A stretch of DNA of 64,000 bases, taken from Fictibacillus phosphorivorans (lineage in GTDB: Bacteria > Bacillota > Bacilli > Bacillales > Fictibacillaceae). The stretch is taken from NCBI RefSeq assembly GCF_001629705.1, contig NZ_CP015378.1, positions 3,658,001 to 3,722,000 of the forward strand, read 5' to 3'. This document shows, one piece after another, positions 26,084-35,133 of this stretch. Position 1 is the stretch's first letter. Each line of letters opens with the position of its first letter. A program made the translations under genes and the position numbers. Under the pieces are notes generated by a model. It worked only from the letters and a program-made list of their open reading frames with translations, had not been told where the DNA came from and searched no databases.

Positions 26084-27224
26084 AATTTATTTTCAATTGT
26101 ATCAAGCGCGCTATATTTCCCGCAGTTTTTTCCACATTTTGAGCTCCAAGCAGTAATGCTTCTTCTAACGTTACCACACCGTTCATTACGCTAAAAACAG
26201 CATCAATTCCGTGATCGTACACCGCTTCATAATCAGGACCGATGCTGCCTGCAATCGCAACAACCGGTACACCATCCTCAACAGCCTTCGCTCGTTTCGC
26301 TACACCAACTGGTGCTTTCCCATGTATCGTTTGAGCATCGATCCGTCCTTCTCCAACAATCACAAGGTCCGCATCCTGAACCGCATCTTCAAAATGGATT
26401 ACATCTAGCACAAGATCAATTCCGCTTTGCAGCTTTCCATCTAAAAACGCCACAATCCCAGCGCCAAGGCCGCCAGCAGCGCCAGCGCCTGCTAACTCAT
26501 CTACTGCAACACCTAGATTCCGTTCAACCACTTCAGCGTACTTTTTTAAGCTCTCATCTAACATACCTACCATCTCAGGCGTAGCACCTTTTTGCGGTCC
26601 AAAAACAGCTGATGCCCCGTGCGGTCCCGTTAACGGATTTGTTACATCACACGCCACATCCAATTTCAACGACTGCAGTCTAGCATCCAGCCCAGACACA
26701 TCAATGGACAAAAGTTCACGAAGCGCTTCACCACCAGCAGGCAATTCCTCACCGTTTTCATTCAAAAACTTCACACCAAGTGCAGACGCCATGCCGGTAC
26801 CGCCATCGTTTGTTGCAGATCCACCAAGACCAAGTACGATCCGCTCCACTCCGCGATTCAGGGCATCTAGAATCAGTTCCCCTGTTCCGCGTGTTGTGGT
26901 CACACAAGGATTCCGCTTCTCTCTTGGAACAAGATGCAGACCGGAAGCGGCAGCCATCTCGATCACTGCCGTCTTTCCATCACCAGTAACACCGTAAAAA
27001 GCATCCACTTTTTCACCGAGCGGACCTGTAACCTCCACTTCGACCATCTTCCCGCCTGTCGCATCAACAACCGATGTAACCGTTCCTTCTCCACCGTCGC
27101 CAACAGGAACGTGCACATATTCTGCTTGGGGAAACGTACTTTTAAAACCAGCTTCCACTGCTCTACAGACCTCAGCGGCTGTCATACTTTCTTTGAATGA
27201 ATCAGGAGCGATGACAATCTTCAT
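26082..27224 (-). CDS. glxK: Glycerate kinase (GlxK/GarK family)
   Basis: 380 residues. Family signatures: IAPDSFKESMTAAEV at the start, VPVGDGGEGTV near 40, GLGGSATNDGGTGMASALG near 130, and LVIVGEGRIDAQT near 285. It phosphorylates glycerate to phosphoglycerate for glycolysis. It is last in the operon with glucosylglycerate phosphorylase and MngB, both of which release glycerate, which explains its place. Ribosome site AGTAGGTGG. The 2-P versus 3-P product cannot be told for certain; class II (GarK-like) members make 2-phosphoglycerate. Confidence 0.93.
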   Translation of the reverse strand: MKIVIAPDSFKESMTAAEVCRAVEAGFKSTFPQAEYVHVPVGDGGEGTVTSVVDATGGKMVEVEVTGPLGEKVDAFYGVTGDGKTAVIEMAAASGLHLVPREKRNPCVTTTRGTGELILDALNRGVERIVLGLGGSATNDGGTGMASALGVKFLNENGEELPAGGEALRELLSIDVSGLDARLQSLKLDVACDVTNPLTGPHGASAVFGPQKGATPEMVGMLDESLKKYAEVVERNLGVAVDELAGAGAAGGLGAGIVAFLDGKLQSGIDLVLDVIHFEDAVQDADLVIVGEGRIDAQTIHGKAPVGVAKRAKAVEDGVPVVAIAGSIGPDYEAVYDHGIDAVFSVMNGVVTLEEALLLGAQNVEKTAGNIARLIQLKIN

Positions 27225-27239
27225 CCGTGTCCACCTACT

Positions 27240-28913
27240 TTATTTTTTAATCCACATAAACTGATACGGAACGAGTTCAACAGTTCCTTCAACAGAATTG
27301 CCGCTCCACAAGTCCTCGCCACCAAAAGGAAGCTCCACATCGATCAGTTTGTTCGATACATTCATCACGAACAACACCGTGTCGCCTGTTTCTTCATTTC
27401 TGCGAATCAGTGAGAATACCTGCTTCCCAAGATCTATAATCGACTGTGAAGCGAATGGCGAGAACGCCGTTTCCTGCTGACGCGTACGAATCAAACGCTT
27501 CAATCCTGTAAACACTTTTTGACGACGAGTAGATGTTTCCAACTCCGAAACGAGTTCATCGTATTGAAACTTCTGGCGATTGATTCGCCGGTTGATTCCA
27601 GACGACTCCAACCCTTCATAATCGTTCTGAGAACCTAACAATGAGTGATAATAAACAGCTGGAACACCCATTACCGAAAATAAAACAGAATGCGCCGCAA
27701 GCATTTTCTGCACTTGCATATCTTCACTCGTATCTTCGTCTTTGTTGATGAGCGCGTCCATGTAATTGATATTCAGCTCATAAGGAGATTCCGTTCCGTC
27801 TGGGTTACTTTTATACGAAACACGACCGCCGTTATTCAACACTTTCTCAGCCAATGAAGAACGTTCCTCTTCTGTTAAGATGCCTTCTGTTGGGCGCATG
27901 CCGATACCGTCATGACTCGCTAAAAAGTTAAAGTACGTAGCCGAATCAGACACCTTTTCAATCGACTTAGCCCATCCCGTCAGCTTACTCGCATCATGGG
28001 TCGTTAACGTGTGCAATACTAGCGGCGGCAGTGAAAATTGATACACCATATGCGCTTCATTGTTTCCGTCACCAAAATAGCTGATATTTTCTTTATGAGG
28101 AACATTCGTCTCAGTGATCAAGAGCGTGTTTAATTGCAATTCTTCTAAAATCTCGCGCCACAACTGAATGATGGCATGTGTTTGAGGAAGATGAATACAA
28201 GTCGTACCAGATTCTTTCCACATGAAACCGATCGCGTCTAGACGAATGCTTGTCCCACCGCGGTTCGCATAATCTAGTAAAATATCCGTCATCTCTAGCA
28301 ACGCAGGAAAATGCTTAAAGTTCACATCCACCTGGTCTTCAGAGAATGTGGTCCACGCTGTCTTTCCACCTTCGTACTCGTGAAACAGCGGAGAGGTGCG
28401 GGGACGCACGACGTTTGAAGCATCAAAACCATCTTCTTTTGGGGTAAAATAGTTCGCATATTCAGCTTCACCCTTCAGGTAGCCTTGAAACCACTTGCTC
28501 GACTTCGACATATGGTTCGCTACAAAATCAAACATCAACCGGTAATCTCCAGAGAAACGTTCAATATCCGACCAGTTCCCTAGTTCAGGGTGAATCTCAC
28601 GATAATCAACGACCGAAAAACCATCATCAGACGTATACGGAAACATCGGTAACAAATGTACATCCGTAATCTCATCTGCCGCGTATTCGTTAATGAACTT
28701 GTTCAGCGTTTTTAAAGTTGGTTCTCCTTCTTCTTTAATGATATCGCCGTACGTGATCAGATACACATTCTTTTCAGAAAGCGGAGCAGTTTCGCTCCAC
28801 TTCTTCTCTCTCCAACTCTCTACAAGCTTTACAATCTCTTCTTTATAATTTGACGAAAAATCTTCACCATAGATTGTTTTTAACAGATTCTCAGCTTTCA
28901 CAGAAAAACTCAT
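27240..28913 (-). CDS. ggp: Glucosylglycerate phosphorylase (GH13_18)
   Basis: 557 residues of the sucrose phosphorylase subfamily. Barrel motifs: VHLLPMFPYTSDDGFSVVDY near 82, MFDFVANHMS near 128, GTSIRLDAIGF (nucleophile Asp), LLITETNV (acid/base Glu) and LASHDGIGMRP. The GGP type, as in E. coli YcjM, splits 2-O-alpha-glucosylglycerate with phosphate to glucose 1-phosphate and glycerate. The choice of GGP over sucrose phosphorylase rests on overall likeness and on the neighbours glycerate kinase and MngB. Its start overlaps the mngB stop by one base (TAATG), so translation is coupled. Confidence 0.82.
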   Translation of the reverse strand: MSFSVKAENLLKTIYGEDFSSNYKEEIVKLVESWREKKWSETAPLSEKNVYLITYGDIIKEEGEPTLKTLNKFINEYAADEITDVHLLPMFPYTSDDGFSVVDYREIHPELGNWSDIERFSGDYRLMFDFVANHMSKSSKWFQGYLKGEAEYANYFTPKEDGFDASNVVRPRTSPLFHEYEGGKTAWTTFSEDQVDVNFKHFPALLEMTDILLDYANRGGTSIRLDAIGFMWKESGTTCIHLPQTHAIIQLWREILEELQLNTLLITETNVPHKENISYFGDGNNEAHMVYQFSLPPLVLHTLTTHDASKLTGWAKSIEKVSDSATYFNFLASHDGIGMRPTEGILTEEERSSLAEKVLNNGGRVSYKSNPDGTESPYELNINYMDALINKDEDTSEDMQVQKMLAAHSVLFSVMGVPAVYYHSLLGSQNDYEGLESSGINRRINRQKFQYDELVSELETSTRRQKVFTGLKRLIRTRQQETAFSPFASQSIIDLGKQVFSLIRRNEETGDTVLFVMNVSNKLIDVELPFGGEDLWSGNSVEGTVELVPYQFMWIKK

Positions 28914-31579
28914 TACACATTCTCCTTCATACGAAGCTTTAATGTGACGTATCCTTTTGCTGTAACCGTCACTTCGTCTTTCACATCGATCACACTTTTT
29001 TCGTTCAGTTTCGTTTGTAGAACAGATTGGATGTGTTCGCTGCTTATTACGACTGTCTGTGCTACCTCACTTGGGTTAAACAAGCGTAAGATGATCGATT
29101 CATCATCATGCGCTTTTTTCATCGTGCTTAGGAACAAGTCGCCTTCTGACTCAAACAAGCTGAATCTTGCAGGCAAAATATCTACTGGATAAGGAATCTC
29201 AAAACGATCGAGTCTTTCTTCAAACGTGTTCAACCCTTGCTTTTGATAACTCACACTGTGTCCGCGATATTCATCTACCGTGTTAAACAACTGTTTAACG
29301 TCATGACCTTCAGTGACCATAATCGCGTACTCAAACGACATTTTTGTCTGCATTTGAGCATCCGGCGTATAAACGACTTTGTTGTTAATCCCTGACGCGC
29401 GGCCTGGTCTCCAAGCTAAGTTGTCACGACCAAGCAAACCTACGCTTCGGAACAATGTTAAAGCGAGTTGCCCCGTTTCTTTGATCAACTCATATTCTTT
29501 GATGCCTTTTGTGATAACAGCAGAAGTTAATTCTCCATTCGTTACACCTGCTAGATTTTCTAGCGGATAGATCGGCACCGGTGCTTCAGCGAACTTCTCT
29601 TTTTCCCAGTTTTCCATGTACGGATTAACGGTCGGGCGTTGGATCAGACTGAATCCTTGATCGCCGAACGAGACATCTGGTGCTTCAACAGAAGTGTGCA
29701 GCAACACGCGAACGCGGTGATCCTTCACTTCATTTTCAATGTCATGGATAACACGGATAAAGTTTTCTCCCTCGCGAAGTTCAAATCGGGTAACAACGGC
29801 TAAGTTTCCTGTTGCATCTCCAACTTTTCGTTCTTCCAAGTCTTTTGACACCTGCAACAGATGCACGACTTCCATGAACTCGACCGCATTACCTCCCTCT
29901 ACATAAACAGATTCGATCTCTCTGGAATAGATCGGCGAGTCTCCAGCAAGTGGAGAAAAGTCATACGAATCTCCCGCATCCGCAACATTTTCAAACTTTA
30001 CAAAATCAGAGATCGTCTTGTTCAGTGTCTTCACCGTTACATGCAGTTTGCCATCTTCCTCATAAATGCGGAAGTTCTCATTCTCGATCGCTCGGTTGTC
30101 TTCAACTTTCGGAGCTACATGTTCGGTCTCTTCATCTTCCACCACTTCAAATGTTTCATAGCCCATGGACGGAAGTTTCACATTCTGTAAAAGTACTTCG
30201 TTTCTGTAATAACCAGGCGCTTCTACTTCTTTCTCGCCATCCGCCGTAACGACGATCGTCTTTCCACCTGAGATATATTCCTGATTCAATACGTCGAACA
30301 AAACAGGATTTCCGTTTAGATCACGAACACCGAACCCTTTTTCTTTTGTAAAAAGAACCACTTTCTGCGAACCTTGGAACGCTTTAGGAAGCAGATGGAA
30401 CATCACAAAGATTGAATCTTGGCCAAGCTTTCGGCTCACAGCTTCTGTTATTTGTTTTTTTAAGAGATTCAAACAGCCATCAGCAATTCGGATAACCTTT
30501 GCAAGACGATTCACGATTTCTTGATTCGTGTCATCAGAGTTACACCCACCGATGCTATCATGTGCATGAACGTCGAATAACATCTTCCACATCTCATCCA
30601 GCCATCTTTGCGGATATTTAAAGCCCAGCGTACTCGCCAAACTTGCCAAAGGTTCTAGCTCATAAATAACCTTTTCTTCAGCCATATCATTAAGTTTCTT
30701 TATATCATAACGCTGAGAACGAATCGTATTATGAATACGAGATTTTTGAGTCGCGATCAGCTCACCCTGTAGCACGTTCTTAAAATCTCCTTCGTCCCAC
30801 GTATCCTTCATGAACGTTTCATAGTCGGATAGCACATATTCGTGTTTGTCATCTATTTCGTTCAGCTTTTTTACCGTTTCAGGAAAATGCTCACGAACGA
30901 GCACTTGGTCACCACCGGAGGGCAACAACAAGTTATCCGTGTTCGCGTTCAGATCAGCTATTTTCCCTAAAATAGGCAGCAATCGTTCTTCCATGTACTG
31001 AAGATCATCTGATAAAAATTTTCCTGGACCATAACCGAAGTAGATATTATTAGCCTTCACGCTCTCGCCGTCTGGTGATTGCCACGTGAAGTTCAGATCA
31101 CCGTTCAACTGATCGGTATAAATCCCGCGCTGCAACACGCTATAATCGATATCAAATTCTTTGAACATAGACGGAAGATATGTGTTCTGACCAAAAATAT
31201 CAGGCAGGTAACCAACGTTCAGGGAGTGACCCATCTTTTCAGCAATCCGCGTTCCATACATCAAGTTGCGGATCAATGACTCTCGGTTCACCAGTAGTGA
31301 ATCTGCTTGTGTGTACCAAGGTCCTACAAAGATACGTTTATCTGCGATCAAACGGCTCAATCGTTCTTTTTCTTCTGGACGAATCTTTAGATACTCATCA
31401 ATGATCGAGCTCTGCGCATCAAATACATAGCCTGTATACTCAGGATCTTTCTCCATCACTTCCATCAATCGGTCCATGTTTTCTACGAGTAGTAGATTTG
31501 AATCTTCTATAGTAAAGTACCACTCGCGATCCCAATGCGAATGCGGTACGACGTATACCTTTTTTTGTTTTTGTTTCAT
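28913..31579 (-). CDS. mngB: GH38 mannosylglycerate hydrolase (MngB-like)
   Basis: 888 residues, close to E. coli MngB. HSHWDREWYFTIEDSNLLLV near the N-terminus holds the zinc-binding His and Asp. GPWYTQADSLLV, RNLMYGTRIAEKMG and GYLPDIFGQ carry the nucleophile region. HAHDSIGGCNSDD near 347 holds a second zinc His. It cleaves 2-O-(6-phospho-alpha-mannosyl)-glycerate to mannose 6-phosphate and glycerate. It sits between the MngA-like PTS gene and ggp-glxK. An interspersed repeat and a hairpin lie between it and the PTS gene. Confidence 0.9.
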   Translation of the reverse strand: MKQKQKKVYVVPHSHWDREWYFTIEDSNLLLVENMDRLMEVMEKDPEYTGYVFDAQSSIIDEYLKIRPEEKERLSRLIADKRIFVGPWYTQADSLLVNRESLIRNLMYGTRIAEKMGHSLNVGYLPDIFGQNTYLPSMFKEFDIDYSVLQRGIYTDQLNGDLNFTWQSPDGESVKANNIYFGYGPGKFLSDDLQYMEERLLPILGKIADLNANTDNLLLPSGGDQVLVREHFPETVKKLNEIDDKHEYVLSDYETFMKDTWDEGDFKNVLQGELIATQKSRIHNTIRSQRYDIKKLNDMAEEKVIYELEPLASLASTLGFKYPQRWLDEMWKMLFDVHAHDSIGGCNSDDTNQEIVNRLAKVIRIADGCLNLLKKQITEAVSRKLGQDSIFVMFHLLPKAFQGSQKVVLFTKEKGFGVRDLNGNPVLFDVLNQEYISGGKTIVVTADGEKEVEAPGYYRNEVLLQNVKLPSMGYETFEVVEDEETEHVAPKVEDNRAIENENFRIYEEDGKLHVTVKTLNKTISDFVKFENVADAGDSYDFSPLAGDSPIYSREIESVYVEGGNAVEFMEVVHLLQVSKDLEERKVGDATGNLAVVTRFELREGENFIRVIHDIENEVKDHRVRVLLHTSVEAPDVSFGDQGFSLIQRPTVNPYMENWEKEKFAEAPVPIYPLENLAGVTNGELTSAVITKGIKEYELIKETGQLALTLFRSVGLLGRDNLAWRPGRASGINNKVVYTPDAQMQTKMSFEYAIMVTEGHDVKQLFNTVDEYRGHSVSYQKQGLNTFEERLDRFEIPYPVDILPARFSLFESEGDLFLSTMKKAHDDESIILRLFNPSEVAQTVVISSEHIQSVLQTKLNEKSVIDVKDEVTVTAKGYVTLKLRMKENV

Positions 31580-31614
31580 GCTGTTCCCCTCCCGTGTTGC
31601 TCACGTTTAATAGA

Positions 31615-31658
31615 AAGAGGGGTCATCTTTTTAACAAGATGCGCCCCTTTTCTTTTTT
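31615..31658. terminator. Hairpin between mngA and mngB, terminator-like
   Basis: AGGGGTCATCTT pairs with AAGATGCGCCCCT (small internal loop), followed by TTTTCTTTTTTT on the plus strand. On the minus strand (operon direction) the tail is only CTTTC, so it may be a weak attenuator or a relic. Confidence 0.55.
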
Positions 31659-31713
31659 TAGATATTTTTAGAGATAATGCTTCAATTTCACTTTGTCCCC
31701 TTCGACCTTGTAA

Positions 31714-31843
31714 GTTGATTGGAGCGTAAGGTGCGAGACTCCTGGGGGATCAGCGGGACAGGTGAGACACCTAACAGCGCAGAGCGCTAGGTGGCTCACC
31801 GCACGCCCCCCCGGAAAGCGAGCATCCTGAAGCGGAAATCAAC
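31714..31843. repeat. GTTGATTGGAG palindromic interspersed repeat, standard form
   Basis: 130 bp with inverted ends GTTGATT and AATCAAC. Inner GGTGAG...CTCACC and CACCTA/TAGGTG, AGCGC/GCGCT arms make it foldable as a long hairpin. Same family as 11665-11917. It lies within the mannosylglycerate operon, 30 bp after the mngA stop codon. Confidence 0.82.
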
Positions 31844-31872
31844 CTCTTCCAAGGACAACAAAGCTTTTCTTT

Positions 31873-33843
31873 TTACGCTTGTCGCTCTTTTTTCTTTATA
31901 ATCGCAAAGCGGATAAAGATGTTGGAGAATGCGATGAAAGCTGCACCGACAAGTAGTCCTAGCAAGTAAGCCCAAAGGTTCTCAACGAGCGGCCAGCCCC
32001 AAACTGCCGGAAGCGGAAGCCATTGAACAGCTCCAAGTAAGACAGCCGTACTTGCGCCAAGAATCGCACCGATAATGTTGATCGGAATTGTGATCAACGG
32101 GTTACGAAGCATGAACGGAATCGCACCTTCAGAGATTGCAAGAAATCCTAGTAATAATGAAGTATTACCTGCTACACGAAGGTCTGCAGGGAATACACGG
32201 CGGCCGACGATATATTTATCGATTACAACAGCAACTCCAAGACCGATTGGTGGAATAACGATCGCTAGAACACGAGCCGTTAACGGATACACTTCATCTG
32301 CAGCAAGTCCGATTGCGATCGCACCTGCTGCTTTGTTGATCGGTCCACCTAAGTCAAAAGCAGTTGCAGAAGCGATGATCGATGCAAGAACAACATCACC
32401 CGTTCCTTGTGCAGACTCGATCCAGTTGCGTAATACTACGTTCAGACCGCCAAACACAGGATCTACAATGTAAAAGTTTAAGAAAAAGATCGATAGTACT
32501 GAGATCGCTGGGATGATAAACATCGGCTTCATCGCAGCTAAGTTTTTATTCAATTGAATTTTTCGGTTCAAGAAACGAGCGATATAACCTGCTGCAAGAC
32601 CAAGGATCAATGCTCCTAGAAATCCAGACGGAATGCCATCCGGGTTGTTCCAGAACGTATAATGAAGTCCGCCAGCAAAAGCTCCCCCAATAAATCCAGC
32701 TACAAGTCCTACACGGTCAGCCAGTGAATAGGCGACAAACGCTGCAAATATCGGGTACATGAATTTAAATATGAGTGCTCCAAATTTATCTAAATGATGA
32801 AGAATAACGAATAGCTCATTTGAATGTGTAGCATATTTCGGATCTGCGAGTTCATTCACAAGTCCGAACGGCATCGCACCGAGTTTTGCGATTCCCATCA
32901 TCAATCCACCTGCTACGATAACGGGTATCATGTATGAGATCCCTGTCATTACCGCTTGGACCATATCTTTAAAGAATCCGCCTCCGCCGCTTGATTGAGT
33001 AGTAGAAGATTCTTCTTCCTCTGCTTCAACAACACCATCAGGGTTACTCAGCGCTTTTCGAATCATTTCTTTCCCTTTTCGTAATGGTTCAGCTACACGC
33101 GTCTGCACATACGATTTACCTGCAAAACGGTCTTTTTGCTTTGGTGCAATATCCGTTGCAAAGATGACAGCGTCTGCATTTTTGATCACATCTGCTGATA
33201 ACTCATCTTCAATCCCACTAGCACCCTGTTTTTCAACGAGTACAGAAACACCTAACTCACGTCCTGCTTTTTCCAGAGCTTCAGCCGCCATATACGTATG
33301 TGCGATACCTGTTGCACATGCTGTAACCGCAACGACGGTTTTGGTGAATTCTTTTTCAGGGGCAGCTTCTTTCTTCTCTTCAACATCCAGTCTGTTTAAA
33401 AACTCATCAGTTGTACCTGCTGCCATCAAACCTTCCAAGTAACCGTCGCGCATCAGATTCGTACTTAGTGTAGACAATACTTTTAAATGCGTCGTTCCCG
33501 CTTCACTCTCAGGAATGGCGATCAAGAATACGAGCTGGACTTTGTTGTTCGGATCGATACTTTCCCAGTCTAGGAGTGGTGTTTTTAGACGAGCTACCGC
33601 AAAGACGGCTTGTTTTACCGTTGCCGATTTTCCGTGCGGAATCGCTAACCCTTTCTCCATGCCTGTTGGAGATTGCTCCTCGCGTTTTAATACCGCTTCC
33701 AATAAAGCTTCTTCAGATTCTATATAATTTTGTTTTTTAATCTTTGAAATTAGCTGTCGGATCACTTGCTCTTTATTCTGAGCATCTACATCGAACAACA
33801 CTAAATTCGGATGGGTCATGTTTCTTAGTTCCATGACATTCAC
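31873..33843 (-). CDS. mngA: Fructose-type PTS EIIABC, MngA-like (2-O-mannosylglycerate)
   Basis: 656 residues, the same size and domain order as E. coli MngA. EIIA (1-145) with phospho-His in GLAIPHGKS; EIIB (about 165-265) with phospho-Cys in VTACATGIAHTYMAAEAL; EIIC (about 290-650) with about ten membrane segments and GGPINKAAGA. It imports and phosphorylates a glycoside, most likely mannosylglycerate given mngB. Whether the same carrier brings in glucosylglycerate is open. First gene of the operon; transcription probably starts in the gap shared with the divergent RpiR gene. Confidence 0.88.
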   Translation of the reverse strand: MNVMELRNMTHPNLVLFDVDAQNKEQVIRQLISKIKKQNYIESEEALLEAVLKREEQSPTGMEKGLAIPHGKSATVKQAVFAVARLKTPLLDWESIDPNNKVQLVFLIAIPESEAGTTHLKVLSTLSTNLMRDGYLEGLMAAGTTDEFLNRLDVEEKKEAAPEKEFTKTVVAVTACATGIAHTYMAAEALEKAGRELGVSVLVEKQGASGIEDELSADVIKNADAVIFATDIAPKQKDRFAGKSYVQTRVAEPLRKGKEMIRKALSNPDGVVEAEEEESSTTQSSGGGGFFKDMVQAVMTGISYMIPVIVAGGLMMGIAKLGAMPFGLVNELADPKYATHSNELFVILHHLDKFGALIFKFMYPIFAAFVAYSLADRVGLVAGFIGGAFAGGLHYTFWNNPDGIPSGFLGALILGLAAGYIARFLNRKIQLNKNLAAMKPMFIIPAISVLSIFFLNFYIVDPVFGGLNVVLRNWIESAQGTGDVVLASIIASATAFDLGGPINKAAGAIAIGLAADEVYPLTARVLAIVIPPIGLGVAVVIDKYIVGRRVFPADLRVAGNTSLLLGFLAISEGAIPFMLRNPLITIPINIIGAILGASTAVLLGAVQWLPLPAVWGWPLVENLWAYLLGLLVGAAFIAFSNIFIRFAIIKKKERQA

Positions 33844-33902
33844 TCCAATCTCCCCTAGTATGAAAGCACTTCCAACTTTCTATACTCTATTTGTAACATG
33901 AA

Positions 33903-33916
33903 AGTAAGCGTTATCT
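33903..33916 (+). promoter_or_regulatory. Possible cre site before mngA
   Basis: AGTAAGCGTTATCT matches the cre core TGWAANCGNTNWCA at 12 of 14 positions, with both outer bases off. Confidence 0.35.
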
Positions 33917-33944
33917 TTGTACAGAGTCCGTACATTTGTACAGA
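33917..33944. promoter_or_regulatory. Candidate operator for the RpiR regulator
   Basis: TTGTACAGA occurs twice (33917-33925 and 33936-33944), 19 bp apart, and TGTAC...GTACA is an inverted repeat between them. The position between the divergent mngA and rpiR-type genes fits a regulator site. Confidence 0.55.
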
Positions 33945-33999
33945 ATGAAAAATGGGCTATACTAAAAGAAAGAATCGTACGGAAATGAGGAAGTTAACG

Positions 34000-34746
34000 A
34001 TGGGGAAGTTTCTAGATCAGTTCAGCAGCAAGTTAGCTGAACTTACACCGACCGAAAAGCAAGTCGTATATTACATAGACAATCATATAGATGAAGCAAA
34101 AACGCATTCGTTGACCGAGATCGCCAAAGTAAACAATGTGAGTACAACCACAATCGTGCGCATGTCGCATAAGCTCGGACTTGAAGGTTTCTCCGAACTA
34201 AAATACATTCTGAAAACGATCGAGAATCAGCATGTGATGTTAGGAGACAATCCGGTTGAACGCTATAAAGAAGAGTTTGTCTCTGCATTTGAAACGATTC
34301 AAAAAACGGAACTCGAAAAATTGAGTGAGAAGATCGTGAATGCTAAGCGTGTGATAGTAGTTGGTGTAGGTCTATCGAAAATGATGGCAGAGTACTTCAG
34401 CAAATTACTTATGCAGACGAACAAGCAGACTCACTACACATACGAGTCACACATGATCGACCTTTTACCGAACATGGTGGAACCGAACGACCTCGTGTTC
34501 TTTATCTCGTCAAGCGGCGAAACGAAAACGCTTCTGCAAGCAGCCGAAAAGCTTTCATATAAAGTCGTAGATACAGCCGCGATCACGAACGCAGCCGACT
34601 CCACATTAGGTAAGATGGTGAAAACAAGTTTAAGCATGACGGTCGGACGGGTGAAGTTCGCAGGCTATGATATTACAGCAAGATCGACATTGATGCTGTT
34701 GATCGACCTTTTGTTTGAGAGCTATTTGAAGAGAAGTGTGAAGTGA
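34000..34746 (+). CDS. RpiR-family regulator of the mannosylglycerate operon
   Basis: 248 residues from ATG 34000, preceded by GAGGAAG at 6-8 bp; the longer frame from 33952 would cover the operator-like repeats. N-terminal HTH_6 (LTEIAKVNNVSTTTIVRMSHKLG) and C-terminal SIS sugar-phosphate isomerase domain with VVGVGLSKMMAEYF and FFISSSGETKTLLQA. Divergent from mngA, so the likely regulator, sensing a phosphosugar such as mannose 6-phosphate or the phosphorylated glycoside. E. coli uses a GntR-type MngR instead, so this is a different regulator family. Confidence 0.85.
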   Translation: MGKFLDQFSSKLAELTPTEKQVVYYIDNHIDEAKTHSLTEIAKVNNVSTTTIVRMSHKLGLEGFSELKYILKTIENQHVMLGDNPVERYKEEFVSAFETIQKTELEKLSEKIVNAKRVIVVGVGLSKMMAEYFSKLLMQTNKQTHYTYESHMIDLLPNMVEPNDLVFFISSSGETKTLLQAAEKLSYKVVDTAAITNAADSTLGKMVKTSLSMTVGRVKFAGYDITARSTLMLLIDLLFESYLKRSVK

Positions 34747-34795
34747 TTTTCATGGGGCGGACTCAAATTATCATATTTTATATGAACGAGGTTGT

Positions 34796-34942
34796 TTTTA
34801 CGGTACGTGTTCTTATATTTATTACGCGTTCGCTCAATATGGCTATCGTTTCACACCAACAGTTGAGCGTTTCGCTCCGAATCGCTCACATTTCACCCCA
34901 ATCCTCTTCTCTTTCGCTCAATCGAATACATGTTTCGCTCAG
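34796..34942 (-). repeat. Array E: TGAGCGAA keyword array with the same conserved tail
   Basis: Minus-strand orientation. In plus-strand terms TTCGCTCAA, TTCACACCA, TTCGCTCCG, TTCACCCCA, TTCGCTCAA and TTCGCTCAG start at exactly 34829, 34850, 34871, 34892, 34913 and 34934. The tail at 34796-34829 is the array A-D tail with three base changes (GAACGCGTAATAA ... ACACGTACCGTAAAAA, and AAGA for AAAA). So the same tail is joined to a different keyword. The rest of the gap to 35134 shows nothing more than AT-rich sequence. Confidence 0.88.
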
Positions 34943-35133
34943 ACCAAATACATGAACCGTTCAAGGTCATTTATGAATGAGTTTAGTTCATAATCTATCA
35001 CCCACTTAAACAGCTCCCCTATCCCACACTACCTAAAAAATATGTTAAACTACCCACTTAACCAAAAAAACATAACTTTTTCCAATAAAATCATCTATTA
35101 TATAGAGAAGAGTATTTTTTAAGGACGTGGACA

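Noticed and set aside
34743..34955. 70-residue plus-strand frame after the RpiR gene
   Set aside because: It reads through the tail and array E; no ribosome site.
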